Source of the DNA: an uncultured Candidatus Saccharibacteria bacterium
GTDB lineage: Bacteria > Patescibacteriota > Saccharimonadia > Saccharimonadales > Saccharimonadaceae
Reading direction: 5' to 3'
DNA: 64,000 bases
Assembly (NCBI GenBank): GCA_949101405.1
Contig: CARYFM010000004.1
Coordinates: forward strand, 11,259 to 75,258
The position numbers and the translations under genes are program-made. Below, in pieces: positions 43,873 through 52,409 of the stretch; position 1 is the first letter of the stretch, and every line of letters begins with the position of its first letter. The notes beneath the pieces were generated by a model. The model was not told the origin of the DNA. It saw only the letters and a list, made by a program, of their open reading frames with translations, and did not search any database.

Positions 43873-45085
43873 AGAAAATGGTGTTTAGCTTTTTGTCTAA
43901 GTCGGAAACATTATGTTTGTCGATCTCGGAATAATTGATATAAAGTGACTTTTCGTCCGCGGGATTATTTTGTGTGCCAGACTCCAACACACATGAGATG
44001 AAATTTGCTTCACCTTCCAGGCGCTGTAGCATAATTCTGTGCGCGCCGTTTAGCTGCTCCACGGCAATAAACTGCCGGCCAAGTTGCGCTGATACGTATG
44101 GCGTAGTACCACTGCCAGCAAAAAAATCCAACACAATGTCACCTGGATTCGACGCCATCTTGATGATGCGCTCCATGAGCTTAATCGGTTTTTCAGTAGT
44201 ATAACCAGTACGTTTTTTGCCATCAATTGGCGCTCGTACCGCCACTGGAATATCACTCCACCAATCATCGGGTACACGCCCTTTTTCACGCATCCGCGCT
44301 ATATCCTCATCCGTCCAACCATCACCTGCATTGAGACTTTTGCGCATTGATTGGTAGGTGCTAGTGTATGGCACGCGCACCGAGTCCTTGTTGAAAATAA
44401 AATTATCCGGATCTTTGGCATACCACAGAATCGTATCATGTTTGCGATTCAGTTGTTTCATCCCAGGGCTACCTGGACCAGTATAGCACCAAATAATTTC
44501 GTTGATAAAGTTTTCGCGCCCAAAGATTTCATCGCACAGAACTTTGAGGTAGTGCACTTCGTGCCAATCGGCGTGAATAAAAATTGACCCGTCGTCAGTG
44601 AGAAAATCCTGGACCACTTCCAGGCGATTTTTCATGAAGGTCAGCCAAGTGGAGTGAGTAAAATTATCGTTGTAACAAAAACTGTCGTCGCCGGTGTTAA
44701 AGGGAACATCGATATAAATCAGCTTCACTTTGCCCGCATAGTGTGGCCGCAGGGAATGGAGCGCAATCAGGTTGTTGCCTTTGATAATGAGATTATCTTT
44801 TTCGCTGATTGTTTCGGGAATTGCTATCTCATTTTTGCCGCCCAATGGATGATATTGCCAGTTAGTGAAGACTTTTGGCTCCAATAAATCGCCAATTTCT
44901 TCCGCGGCGATGGTTTGGTGATAAAAAATCTCCTCACCCTTGACCGATTCTTTAGTCTGTTTACCTTCTAGTATACAATCTTTGTATGGCCAGTTTAGCA
45001 CGACGTCGTGATTCGCCAGCAAAAAGCTCCTATCATCGGCGCCTAGGCCAATTTTGTTCGGATAATCAGTGTGAGATTTAGGCAT
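43859..45085 (-). CDS. Type III-like DNA N6-adenine methyltransferase (Mod) with altered motif IV
   Basis: 408 aa, beta-class order: catalytic motif IV first, SAM motif I (VLDFFAGSGTT) near the C-terminus, with HADWHEVHYLKVLCDEIFG between. The catalytic tetrapeptide expected as DPPY/DPPF reads DVPF (residues 126-129, in IYIDVPFNTG), with the first Pro replaced by Val. The target-recognition region is short. TATAAT lies about 9 nt upstream of the ATG, divergent from hsdR. Function as an active methylase is doubtful. Confidence 0.85.
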   Translation of the reverse strand: MPKSHTDYPNKIGLGADDRSFLLANHDVVLNWPYKDCILEGKQTKESVKGEEIFYHQTIAAEEIGDLLEPKVFTNWQYHPLGGKNEIAIPETISEKDNLIIKGNNLIALHSLRPHYAGKVKLIYIDVPFNTGDDSFCYNDNFTHSTWLTFMKNRLEVVQDFLTDDGSIFIHADWHEVHYLKVLCDEIFGRENFINEIIWCYTGPGSPGMKQLNRKHDTILWYAKDPDNFIFNKDSVRVPYTSTYQSMRKSLNAGDGWTDEDIARMREKGRVPDDWWSDIPVAVRAPIDGKKRTGYTTEKPIKLMERIIKMASNPGDIVLDFFAGSGTTPYVSAQLGRQFIAVEQLNGAHRIMLQRLEGEANFISCVLESGTQNNPADEKSLYINYSEIDKHNVSDLDKKLNTIFYATK

Positions 45086-45137
45086 ATATAGTATATTATA
45101 TATGATTTAAGGGTATATCTTGATATAATATAAATAT

Positions 45138-47687
45138 ATGACACAAAAAGAAGCAAAAGCCCGATTAAAGATAAACAAGATGTTAGAAGATGCTGGGTGG
45201 CGCCTTTTTGATGGTGAAGCTGGTCCAGCCAATGTCGATGTTGAAAATAAGGTAGACATGCATACATATGGTGATGATTTTCAAAACACCAAAACTGGCT
45301 TTGTAGACTATCTGTTATTAAATGAAAACCAGAAACCAATTGCAGTACTGGAGGCAAAACGAGAATCCATTGCTCCGCTTTCTGCCAAAGAGCAAGCCCG
45401 CGAATATGCCAATTCGTTACATGTGAGATATGTTATTTTGAGCAACGGAAATACACATTACTTATGGGATATGCAGTTTGGTAACCCTGAGCCGATTAGT
45501 AGTTTTCCTACTTTAGAATCGCTTGAGGAGGATAAGGAATGGATCCCGGACGCCGATGCATTGGCTAATGAAGAAGTCGAATCGACCTACATTGCGGAAT
45601 CACAAATGCCTGATATAAAGATGCGCCCAGATTATATGGACGAGGATAGGCGCAAGGAGTTCGTTGAAAAGAATAAAATAAAGATTTTGCGTAATTATCA
45701 ATTTCGCGCTATACAAGCCGTGCAGAAATCTGCCAAAAACGGCAATAAGCGGTTTCTATTAGAAATGGCTACTGGTACAGGAAAGACTCTTACTTGTGCC
45801 GCACTTATAAAACTTTTTCTAAAGACGGGGAATGCGAAACGTGTATTGTTTTTGGTTGATCGTATTGAACTTGAAAACCAGGCTAAAAAATCCTTCACGC
45901 AAACGATTGGACGTGATTATGTTGTCAAAGTGTATAAAGAAGACAAAGATAACTGGCGTACTGCTGACATAGTAATTAGTACAGTACAGTCCTTGCTAGC
46001 TAGTGCACGGTATCGCGATTTTAGCCCCAATGATTTTGACTTGATAATTTCCGATGAAGCGCATCGCTCAATCGGCGGTAACGCGAGAGCGGTTTTTGAG
46101 TATTTTACTGGCTACAAAATCGGGCTAACCGCTACGCCAAAAGATTTTCTTAAAAATACGAGTCAAAACCAAAATAGTGAAAAAGAATTTGAACGGCGTG
46201 AGTTGCTTGATACATATCGCACATTCGGCTGTGAATCTGGGCAGCCAACTTTCCGCTATGATCTCAAAGATGGCGTCAACGACCCAGATGGCCCATTCTT
46301 AGTGAACCCAGTCATCATTGATGCTCGTACCGAAATTACGTCGCAGCTATTGGCGGATAAGGGATATGCGGTGCATCGCGTTATAGACGACACCGATATT
46401 GATGAAACTTTTGGCGTACGAGATTTTGAAAAGAGATTCTTTAATGAGGAAACTAACGTCGTACTTTGTAAAACTTTCTTGAAATATGCTGCTAGGGACC
46501 CATTAAGTGGCGAAATTGGCAAATCTATCATTTTTACTGTAAGTCAAAAGCATGCAGAAAAGATTACGCAAATTCTCAATCAACTTGCTATGGAGGAGTG
46601 GCCTGGGAAATATAATTCTGATTTTGCGGTTCAAGTAACTAGCAATATTCGTGATGCTCAGCAGTTTACAATTCAGTTTTCGGAAAATAACTTGTGCGGT
46701 CAGACTAGGTGGCTCCAAGACTACGAAAGTAGCCGAGCAAGAGTTGCTGTTACGGTAGGCATGATGACTACCGGTTATGATTGTTCCGATTTGCTTAATG
46801 TTGTGTTTATGAGGCCAGTCTTTAGTCCGTCAGATTTTATCCAAATGAAGGGGCGCGGAACGCGGCTTCATACATTTGAATGGATAGATTATGCAAATGG
46901 AGAATCTGTACGGACTTCGCGTAAAGAGAACTTTAGGCTAATTGACTTCTTTGCTGTGTGCGAGTACTTTGAAGAAAAATATGATTATAGTGTTCCGTTA
47001 GCTATTCCAAAAGTTAAAGAATCAACTATTGGTGTAGTATCCACTACGCTCCCAGGCAACACGGGGCAGGATTTTGCCATCGTTCAACCATTCGAGTTAG
47101 GAGAATCCGACGATGTCCAGACGGTTTCACAGACCACTGTCGGTTCCGAAGGTATGCGTATTGATCGTGAAATGTTCCGTAGCTTTCAAGACGAAACTAA
47201 AGGTGATGTTGAGCTTAGTGACCTATATTACAGCGGCAAAATCGATGAGGCTGTCAGCTATCTTAGAAGCCATATCCTTGGCGAAGACCGCCCTAGATTT
47301 TTCATGACACCGGAAAAAATACGCAAAATCTTTAATCTTGACCGGAGATTGGAAGGTAGGGAAATTCTCGATTTAATTTTCAAGGATAAAATTCCTTTGA
47401 CAAAAGCTGAGTATATCAAACAAAAGTTTGACGAATTCATTAATGATAAAAAACTTGGTGATGAGCTAGTTGGCGAAGGATATAATGATGCTTTCGAGTT
47501 GTTTGATGCTTACATTTCTAATCGTAGAGTTGCAGAAGCAATAGATAATCGTGATTATAGTATACTAGAGGGCTTTGGATCGCTATCCATTAATCAGCTC
47601 GTCAGACTTGGTAGTGAAAGAATTAATCAAATCGTTGAGTATATCCGAGATTACATCAATGTTGAAAAATTAAGAGTAAAGGATTAA
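45138..47687 (+). CDS. hsdR: Type I restriction enzyme R subunit
   Basis: 849 aa, EcoEI-like. N-terminal nuclease with D-ExK motif (FVDYLLLNENQKPIAVLEAKRE), then SF2 motor: EMATGTGKTLT, ISDEAHRSIGG, GLTATPKDF, QMKGRGTRL. The C-terminal helical region contacts HsdM. All motifs look intact. TATAAT is 8 nt before the ATG. hsdM follows after 1 nt. Confidence 0.94.
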   Translation: MTQKEAKARLKINKMLEDAGWRLFDGEAGPANVDVENKVDMHTYGDDFQNTKTGFVDYLLLNENQKPIAVLEAKRESIAPLSAKEQAREYANSLHVRYVILSNGNTHYLWDMQFGNPEPISSFPTLESLEEDKEWIPDADALANEEVESTYIAESQMPDIKMRPDYMDEDRRKEFVEKNKIKILRNYQFRAIQAVQKSAKNGNKRFLLEMATGTGKTLTCAALIKLFLKTGNAKRVLFLVDRIELENQAKKSFTQTIGRDYVVKVYKEDKDNWRTADIVISTVQSLLASARYRDFSPNDFDLIISDEAHRSIGGNARAVFEYFTGYKIGLTATPKDFLKNTSQNQNSEKEFERRELLDTYRTFGCESGQPTFRYDLKDGVNDPDGPFLVNPVIIDARTEITSQLLADKGYAVHRVIDDTDIDETFGVRDFEKRFFNEETNVVLCKTFLKYAARDPLSGEIGKSIIFTVSQKHAEKITQILNQLAMEEWPGKYNSDFAVQVTSNIRDAQQFTIQFSENNLCGQTRWLQDYESSRARVAVTVGMMTTGYDCSDLLNVVFMRPVFSPSDFIQMKGRGTRLHTFEWIDYANGESVRTSRKENFRLIDFFAVCEYFEEKYDYSVPLAIPKVKESTIGVVSTTLPGNTGQDFAIVQPFELGESDDVQTVSQTTVGSEGMRIDREMFRSFQDETKGDVELSDLYYSGKIDEAVSYLRSHILGEDRPRFFMTPEKIRKIFNLDRRLEGREILDLIFKDKIPLTKAEYIKQKFDEFINDKKLGDELVGEGYNDAFELFDAYISNRRVAEAIDNRDYSILEGFGSLSINQLVRLGSERINQIVEYIRDYINVEKLRVKD

Positions 47688-47688
47688 A

Positions 47689-49320
47689 ATGAACTATTCT
47701 CAGTTTAAGCAAATTATCGACAACGCAAGAGACATACTCATGGGGAAGCTGCCTAGTCCGATTGCTCAAGTTGATGCGATTTCCTATGCGTTGATTTATA
47801 AGTTTATGTCTGATGCTGATGATAAGTCTGCTGCTCTCGGAGGCAAGAGAACATATTTTTCCGATGAGTATGAAAAGTATAGTTGGCACAATCTCATGAG
47901 CCCATCGGTTAGCGGAAGCGACCGTGTGATTTTATATCGCAATGCGTTGGAAAATATGAGCCATAACCCGAACATCCCTCCATTATTCCGTGAGATTTTT
48001 AATGGGGCAACGCTTAACTTTACCGACGCGAATACTCTAAATCTCTTTTTGCGTGAAATGGACAAAATTGATCAGGATTCTGGCGACTCAATTGGTGATG
48101 CATATGAGTATTTGCTGTCTACATTAGGCTCGCAGGGTGGTTTGGGTCAGTTCCGTACCCCAAGACACATTATTAATATGATGGTAGAAATATTGGACCC
48201 AGACAAAACTAATAAGATTCTTGATCCGGCTTGTGGCACGGCTGGGTTTCTTATTTCAGCCTATAATCATATCAAGAAAAAGCATATTGACAACGAACGT
48301 CTAAATAGCGAAGATGTTGAGAAAATTCATCATAACTTCTATGGGTTCGATATCGAACCAAATATGACGCGCATTGCACGGGTAAACTTGTTCCTCCATG
48401 GCTTTAAAGCTCCAAATATCATCGAGCATGATACGCTCAGCTCTGAGGATTATTGGAGTGACCGTTATGATGTAATTATTGCAAACCCGCCGTTTATGAC
48501 GCCAAAAGGCGGGATTACGCCGCATAAAAAGTTCAGCATTTCATCAAGTCGCGCCGAACTACTATTCGTTGACTATATTGCCTCTCATCTAAAGCCAAAT
48601 GGCAGGGCGGCAGTCATCGTTCCGGATGGCGTGTTGTTTGGTAGTAGTACTGCGCACAAAGCCTTGCGCAAAGAAATCATCGAAAATCAAAATCTCATTG
48701 CGGTAATTTCTATGCCGTCTGGCGTATTCAAGCCATACGCGGGTGTTTCTACGGCTATTTTGGTTTTCTCTAAATCGAACAATGACAAGACAGACAAAGT
48801 CTGGTTTTATGATATGAAGTCGGATGGTTATAGTTTGGATGATAAGCGTTCGCCACTAAAGGAAAGCGATATTCCAGACATTCTTAGTAGGTATAAAAAT
48901 CTTGGCGGTGAAAATGATCGTAAACGCACTGAGCAGTCCTTCTTTGTACCAAAAGAGGAAATTGTAGAAAATAATTACGATCTATCGATTAATAAATACA
49001 AGGAAATTGAGTACGAAAAAGTTGAGTACCCACCCACTAGCGAGATTATAGCCGATATCGAAAAATTAGACAAAGAAATCGCAGAAAATCTGGCTAAACT
49101 TAAAAAACTATTAAACGCAACAAATTCGGATTTGTTAGGCTATGAACTTGCGATGAGAAACCTTGACGTTTGTTTGGTTAACAATTGCGTAGTGCATCGT
49201 AGTATCAATCTGCGAATGTCCCAAAAGTCTTTGAACTTGCTCGATTGGCATTCCTTTGTCAATCGCTCTGGTTGCCATAGTGCGACGGAATTTGTGCGGG
49301 TGAATTTTATTTATTCCTAA
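47689..49320 (+). CDS. hsdM: Type I DNA methyltransferase M subunit, 3' end read into antisense recombinase DNA
   Basis: 543 codons. Helical N-terminal domain, SAM motif DPACGTAGF, catalytic NPPF, SRAELLFVDYI, GVSTAILVF. The family similarity ends near LAKLKKLL at about 49110. From 49135 the frame runs through the antisense strand of the recombinase gene and gains about 62 meaningless residues up to 49320. The junction is the inverted repeat 49120-49135. In the flipped orientation the sequence after the repeat is TTG TAG, ending HsdM at once. So the native end is about 481 aa, and the present long form is an inversion by-product. Confidence 0.93.
   Translation: MNYSQFKQIIDNARDILMGKLPSPIAQVDAISYALIYKFMSDADDKSAALGGKRTYFSDEYEKYSWHNLMSPSVSGSDRVILYRNALENMSHNPNIPPLFREIFNGATLNFTDANTLNLFLREMDKIDQDSGDSIGDAYEYLLSTLGSQGGLGQFRTPRHIINMMVEILDPDKTNKILDPACGTAGFLISAYNHIKKKHIDNERLNSEDVEKIHHNFYGFDIEPNMTRIARVNLFLHGFKAPNIIEHDTLSSEDYWSDRYDVIIANPPFMTPKGGITPHKKFSISSSRAELLFVDYIASHLKPNGRAAVIVPDGVLFGSSTAHKALRKEIIENQNLIAVISMPSGVFKPYAGVSTAILVFSKSNNDKTDKVWFYDMKSDGYSLDDKRSPLKESDIPDILSRYKNLGGENDRKRTEQSFFVPKEEIVENNYDLSINKYKEIEYEKVEYPPTSEIIADIEKLDKEIAENLAKLKKLLNATNSDLLGYELAMRNLDVCLVNNCVVHRSINLRMSQKSLNLLDWHSFVNRSGCHSATEFVRVNFIYS
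49120..49135. repeat. Outer inverted repeat of the hsdS inversion, left
   Basis: ACAAATTCGGATTTGT, an exact inverted match (16/16) to 51283-51298 and itself nearly palindromic, as tyrosine-recombinase core sites are. It lies across the last native codons of hsdM and touches the recombinase stop codon. Confidence 0.8.
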
Positions 49321-50103
49321 TTCTCTGCCCAACGAACGCAAGCGAATTTCGACGCCAGAAATCTTGAGCCTGTCATATGGCGCGTCTAAAGTCACAAATA
49401 ATGCCGGATTGTTATCAGAACGATTATTAATATACCCCTGAAGATGAATTTTAGTTTTAGCATCAAAATAAACCTTGCGCTCTTTATCCCCCTTTCCTAG
49501 TACCACACACTCACGTTCTTCAAAATTTATATCATCAATATTTAATCTAACGAGTTCACCAATTCGAATACCTGTAGAATATAGTAAGTCGATGATTGCG
49601 AGGTCACGTAAATTATCACAACTATCGCGAAGCTTTTCTATCTCCTCGTCAGAAATAATTTCCTTTACCATTTTTACGGTTTTGATTTTATGAATGCGGC
49701 GCATAGGACTTTTGATAATATAATCTTCCTCTTCCAACCACGTAAAGAAGCTGGAGATATTACGACGAACGTTATCAATAGTAACTTTACTACAATTATT
49801 AATTGTCTGATAATTAGCTAAGTACCCACGAATTTCGTCAGTGGTAACTTTTCGTATCGGCTCAGAAAAGTTACTCAACAATTTTGCAATTGTAGTTTCA
49901 TAATATGACAATGTCCTGTCAGAACAACCTTCAATCTTCTTTGCGTTAAGGAACATAGAGAGATAATTATGATTTGATAGATTATTAGTGGTACTCTTTT
50001 GGTTTGTTAATCTTGCCACTAGAACTCTTTGTAGCTTCTGAGATTGGTTTGAGGTGAGATATTCATCCATATCCACCAAAATATATTTAATGGCTTCTTC
50101 CAT
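49135..50103 (-). CDS. Tyrosine recombinase of the hsdS inversion system
   Basis: 322 aa. N-terminal SAM-like core-binding domain (about 45-140), catalytic domain with Arg I in STGIRIGELVRL, HPHKFRRT (His/Arg II), GH in LLGHSQIDTT and nucleophile Tyr in HYAI. Phage-integrase/XerC-type enzymes encoded inside type I loci shuffle hsdS genes in many bacteria. Start at 50103 with AAGGAG 9 nt upstream; that site is buried in a perfect 13-bp hairpin (50111-50149), so its translation is probably throttled. Confidence 0.93.
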   Translation of the reverse strand: MEEAIKYILVDMDEYLTSNQSQKLQRVLVARLTNQKSTTNNLSNHNYLSMFLNAKKIEGCSDRTLSYYETTIAKLLSNFSEPIRKVTTDEIRGYLANYQTINNCSKVTIDNVRRNISSFFTWLEEEDYIIKSPMRRIHKIKTVKMVKEIISDEEIEKLRDSCDNLRDLAIIDLLYSTGIRIGELVRLNIDDINFEERECVVLGKGDKERKVYFDAKTKIHLQGYINNRSDNNPALFVTLDAPYDRLKISGVEIRLRSLGRELGINKIHPHKFRRTMATRAIDKGMPIEQVQRLLGHSQIDTTMHYAIVNQTNVKVSHRKFIA

Positions 50104-50110
50104 TTATTTT

Positions 50111-50149
50111 CTCCTTTCGTTAGATTGGTACCTCCACTAACGAAAGGAG
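50111..50149 (-). promoter_or_regulatory. Hairpin sequestering the recombinase ribosome-binding site
   Basis: Perfect 13-bp inverted repeat CTCCTTTCGTTAG / CTAACGAAAGGAG with a 13-nt loop. On the minus strand the second arm contains the AAGGAG site, 9 nt before the recombinase ATG, so the hairpin hides it. No U-tract follows, which argues against a terminator. Confidence 0.7.
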
Positions 50150-50156
50150 CTGAGTT

Positions 50157-51269
50157 CTAACCAAAATACTCCTGCATTAGACTATCAAACAGTTGTTGTG
50201 TCTTTTCTAGTGATTTTTGAATGGCAAATTTTGATTTGTCGACTTGGGCGACGAAGATGGCGAATTGATTTTGTTGTTCAATTGGCGGTACGGGAATACT
50301 CATAGTTTTTAATTTTTCTTTTGAAAGTTCAATCTGATTAGTAGACCCACTAACGCAATCGGAATACAGCTTTTCCTGTGTTCTTGGGCGCTCAAACCAC
50401 ACTTTAAATACCTCTGGGAGAACACGATCGTTTAGCCGAACTATGGTCACATGACTATCCGCCATGTATCGCGAATCATCTGGGCTACGAAAAATGTTGC
50501 AACGTCCTAGTGTGCCTGTACCGGTCGAGCATATAAGCAGGTCATTGTGTGAAAGAATTCTATCCCCATCATAAGTCTCTTCGTTATATTTAACATTTTC
50601 AAACTTGAGCTTATCCCAATAAATACATGCCTGGTTTACAACTTTTAATTTAGACTCTGAAACATATTTTGGCGATTTACCGCGCGAGCAGAATGAAGCA
50701 ACATTATCGATAGTATCTTCGTCTATATTTTTCTCCTCGAACATCTCGACAAATCGGGCTTTGATGAGGTTATCTAGTTGTTCCAGCTCATTTTTTCTAC
50801 AATCGATAGAGAACCGTATTTCCCGCATGATGTTTAGTATTTTTTTCTGTTTGCTAATAGATGGAACCTCGATTGGGAATTCACACAACATAGATAGTTT
50901 TAAATTATTTCTCACACTTCCTGAGGCAACAGTTTTAATACGCTTTATAGTGCTAGGACTTTTGAGATAATAATACAGATACTCTGGAATAATATTTTCA
51001 TTTACCGTAAAAACGTTGTATAGAGGGCTCACGATCACTTTGTCTTCGCAATGCTGGTAATCGACCGATCCAACGTTAATCCGAGAAGGATTGTAAGCAA
51101 AAGCATGTCTTGGAACAATTTTGTATGTCTTCTTATTACCGCTCGCAACCTCTTTTCCGAAATAATCGCGACAAAATCCCTGAGAATTAGTTACGCTGTA
51201 AACCGGAATATCTTCATTAAACCTATTTCTAACGGAATATTCTTTAATGTAATCGCCGAGTTTTTGCAT
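50157..51269 (-). CDS. hsdS: Type I specificity subunit HsdS (minus-strand copy)
   Basis: 370 aa, two target-recognition domains. TRD1 to about residue 150; a central conserved helix (LEQLDNLIKARFVEMF) at about 155-180; TRD2; and a C-terminal conserved helix (VAQVDKSKFAIQKSLEKTQQLFDSLMQEYF). Start ATG at 51269 directly follows the inverted repeat 51283-51298. Not linked to hsdM in this orientation: after inversion it would begin about 12 nt after a new hsdM stop. Confidence 0.9.
   Translation of the reverse strand: MQKLGDYIKEYSVRNRFNEDIPVYSVTNSQGFCRDYFGKEVASGNKKTYKIVPRHAFAYNPSRINVGSVDYQHCEDKVIVSPLYNVFTVNENIIPEYLYYYLKSPSTIKRIKTVASGSVRNNLKLSMLCEFPIEVPSISKQKKILNIMREIRFSIDCRKNELEQLDNLIKARFVEMFEEKNIDEDTIDNVASFCSRGKSPKYVSESKLKVVNQACIYWDKLKFENVKYNEETYDGDRILSHNDLLICSTGTGTLGRCNIFRSPDDSRYMADSHVTIVRLNDRVLPEVFKVWFERPRTQEKLYSDCVSGSTNQIELSKEKLKTMSIPVPPIEQQNQFAIFVAQVDKSKFAIQKSLEKTQQLFDSLMQEYFG
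50740..50769. repeat. Inner inverted repeat within hsdS, copy 1
   Basis: 30 bp identical (30/30, inverted) to 51820-51849, coding for the central helix segment LIKARFVEMF in both hsdS genes. Exchange here would swap the first recognition domains of the two specificity subunits. Confidence 0.75.
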
Positions 51270-51282
51270 CAATAGTACCCCT

Positions 51283-51298
51283 ACAAATCCGAATTTGT
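51283..51298. repeat. Outer inverted repeat of the hsdS inversion, right
   Basis: Exact inverted copy of 49120-49135, lying in a longer perfect palindrome (CCCCTACAAAT / ATTTGTAGGGG around CCGA, 51278-51303) between the two divergent hsdS starts. Confidence 0.8.
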
Positions 51299-51313
51299 AG
51301 GGGGGAGGTAATT

Positions 51314-52408
51314 ATGAAGCTATCGGATTTCTTAGAGGAAGTTTCAGAAAAGACTACGCAAAACAACCAATACCCGGTTCTTACTTCTTCTAAAAATGGT
51401 ATTTTTCTACAAGACGACTATTTCAATAAGCAGGTAGCTAGTAAAGATAATACGGGCTATAAGGTTATTCGGCGTGGCGAATTTACTTATCGAGTCATGA
51501 GTGATACTGGTGAATTCTATCCAAACATGCTTGAGCGCACTAATATTGGCATAGTGAGTCCAGCATATCCTGTATTTAGGATATCTAAAGATGTGATAAT
51601 ACCAGAATATCTAAAATACTATTTCAAATCAAAAAATTTCCAAAAGTCAATCACGTCTTTCGTGCAAGGTAGCACGCGTGCTAGTATGAAATTTGGTAAA
51701 ATGAAGACTATTAGTGTTAGATTGCCCGATAAAAGTGCTCAATCAAGCATGGTTAAAAAGTTAAATTTAATTAAAGAACAAATTAGTCTAAAAACAAAAA
51801 AGATTGAGCTACTTGACACCCTCATCAAAGCCCGATTTGTCGAGATGTTTGGAGACCCCAATTCATATAATATACCCCCACACCAATATAAATTGAAAGA
51901 CTTGTTCATATTGCAAATGGGTAAAACTCCAGATAGAGGCGACGACAGATGCTGGGGCAAAGGGCATAAGTGGGTATCTATCCGAGATATAAGCAATTTT
52001 GGTAAATATATAAATGATACGAAAGAGCAGATTACGGATTATGGGGTGCTTAGAAGCGGAATTAAACTTATACCTAAACATACAATTATTATGAGTTTTA
52101 AACTATCAATAGGAAAGGTCTCTATTACGACAGAACCAATTTATACTAATGAGGCAATCATGGCCTTTATCGACAGAGGTATAATGCAACTAAATAATAA
52201 CTATTTGTTTGCTTTATTTACGATGAAAAATTGGTTTAATGGTAGCAATACGGCAGTAATGGGTAAAACTCTAAACAAGAGTACTTTAGCTGAAAAAACA
52301 ATTCCGGTTCCTAATATCTATATGCAAAATCAGTTTTCAGATTTCGTATCTCAAATCGACAAATCAAAATTTGCTGTTCAAAACACAGTTCAAGACGTAC
52401 GAGGATAA
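51314..52408 (+). CDS. hsdS: Type I specificity subunit HsdS (plus-strand copy, shortened C-terminus)
   Basis: 364 aa. TRD1 to about residue 160, central helix LLDTLIKARFVEMFGDP, TRD2, then IPVPNIYMQNQFSDFVSQIDKSKFAVQ and a short divergent end (NTVQDVRG) lacking the FDSLMQEYF tail of the other copy. A strong SD (GGGGGAGG) lies 6 nt upstream. No promoter is visible between it and the divergent copy, so it may be a storage allele in this orientation, or be read from a distant promoter. Confidence 0.88.
   Translation: MKLSDFLEEVSEKTTQNNQYPVLTSSKNGIFLQDDYFNKQVASKDNTGYKVIRRGEFTYRVMSDTGEFYPNMLERTNIGIVSPAYPVFRISKDVIIPEYLKYYFKSKNFQKSITSFVQGSTRASMKFGKMKTISVRLPDKSAQSSMVKKLNLIKEQISLKTKKIELLDTLIKARFVEMFGDPNSYNIPPHQYKLKDLFILQMGKTPDRGDDRCWGKGHKWVSIRDISNFGKYINDTKEQITDYGVLRSGIKLIPKHTIIMSFKLSIGKVSITTEPIYTNEAIMAFIDRGIMQLNNNYLFALFTMKNWFNGSNTAVMGKTLNKSTLAEKTIPVPNIYMQNQFSDFVSQIDKSKFAVQNTVQDVRG
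51820..51849. repeat. Inner inverted repeat within hsdS, copy 2
   Basis: 30-bp inverted match to 50740-50769; see that entry for coding context. The hsdS 3' ends share a further 19-bp inverted match (50224-50242 / 52356-52374). Confidence 0.75.
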
Positions 52409-52409
52409 T

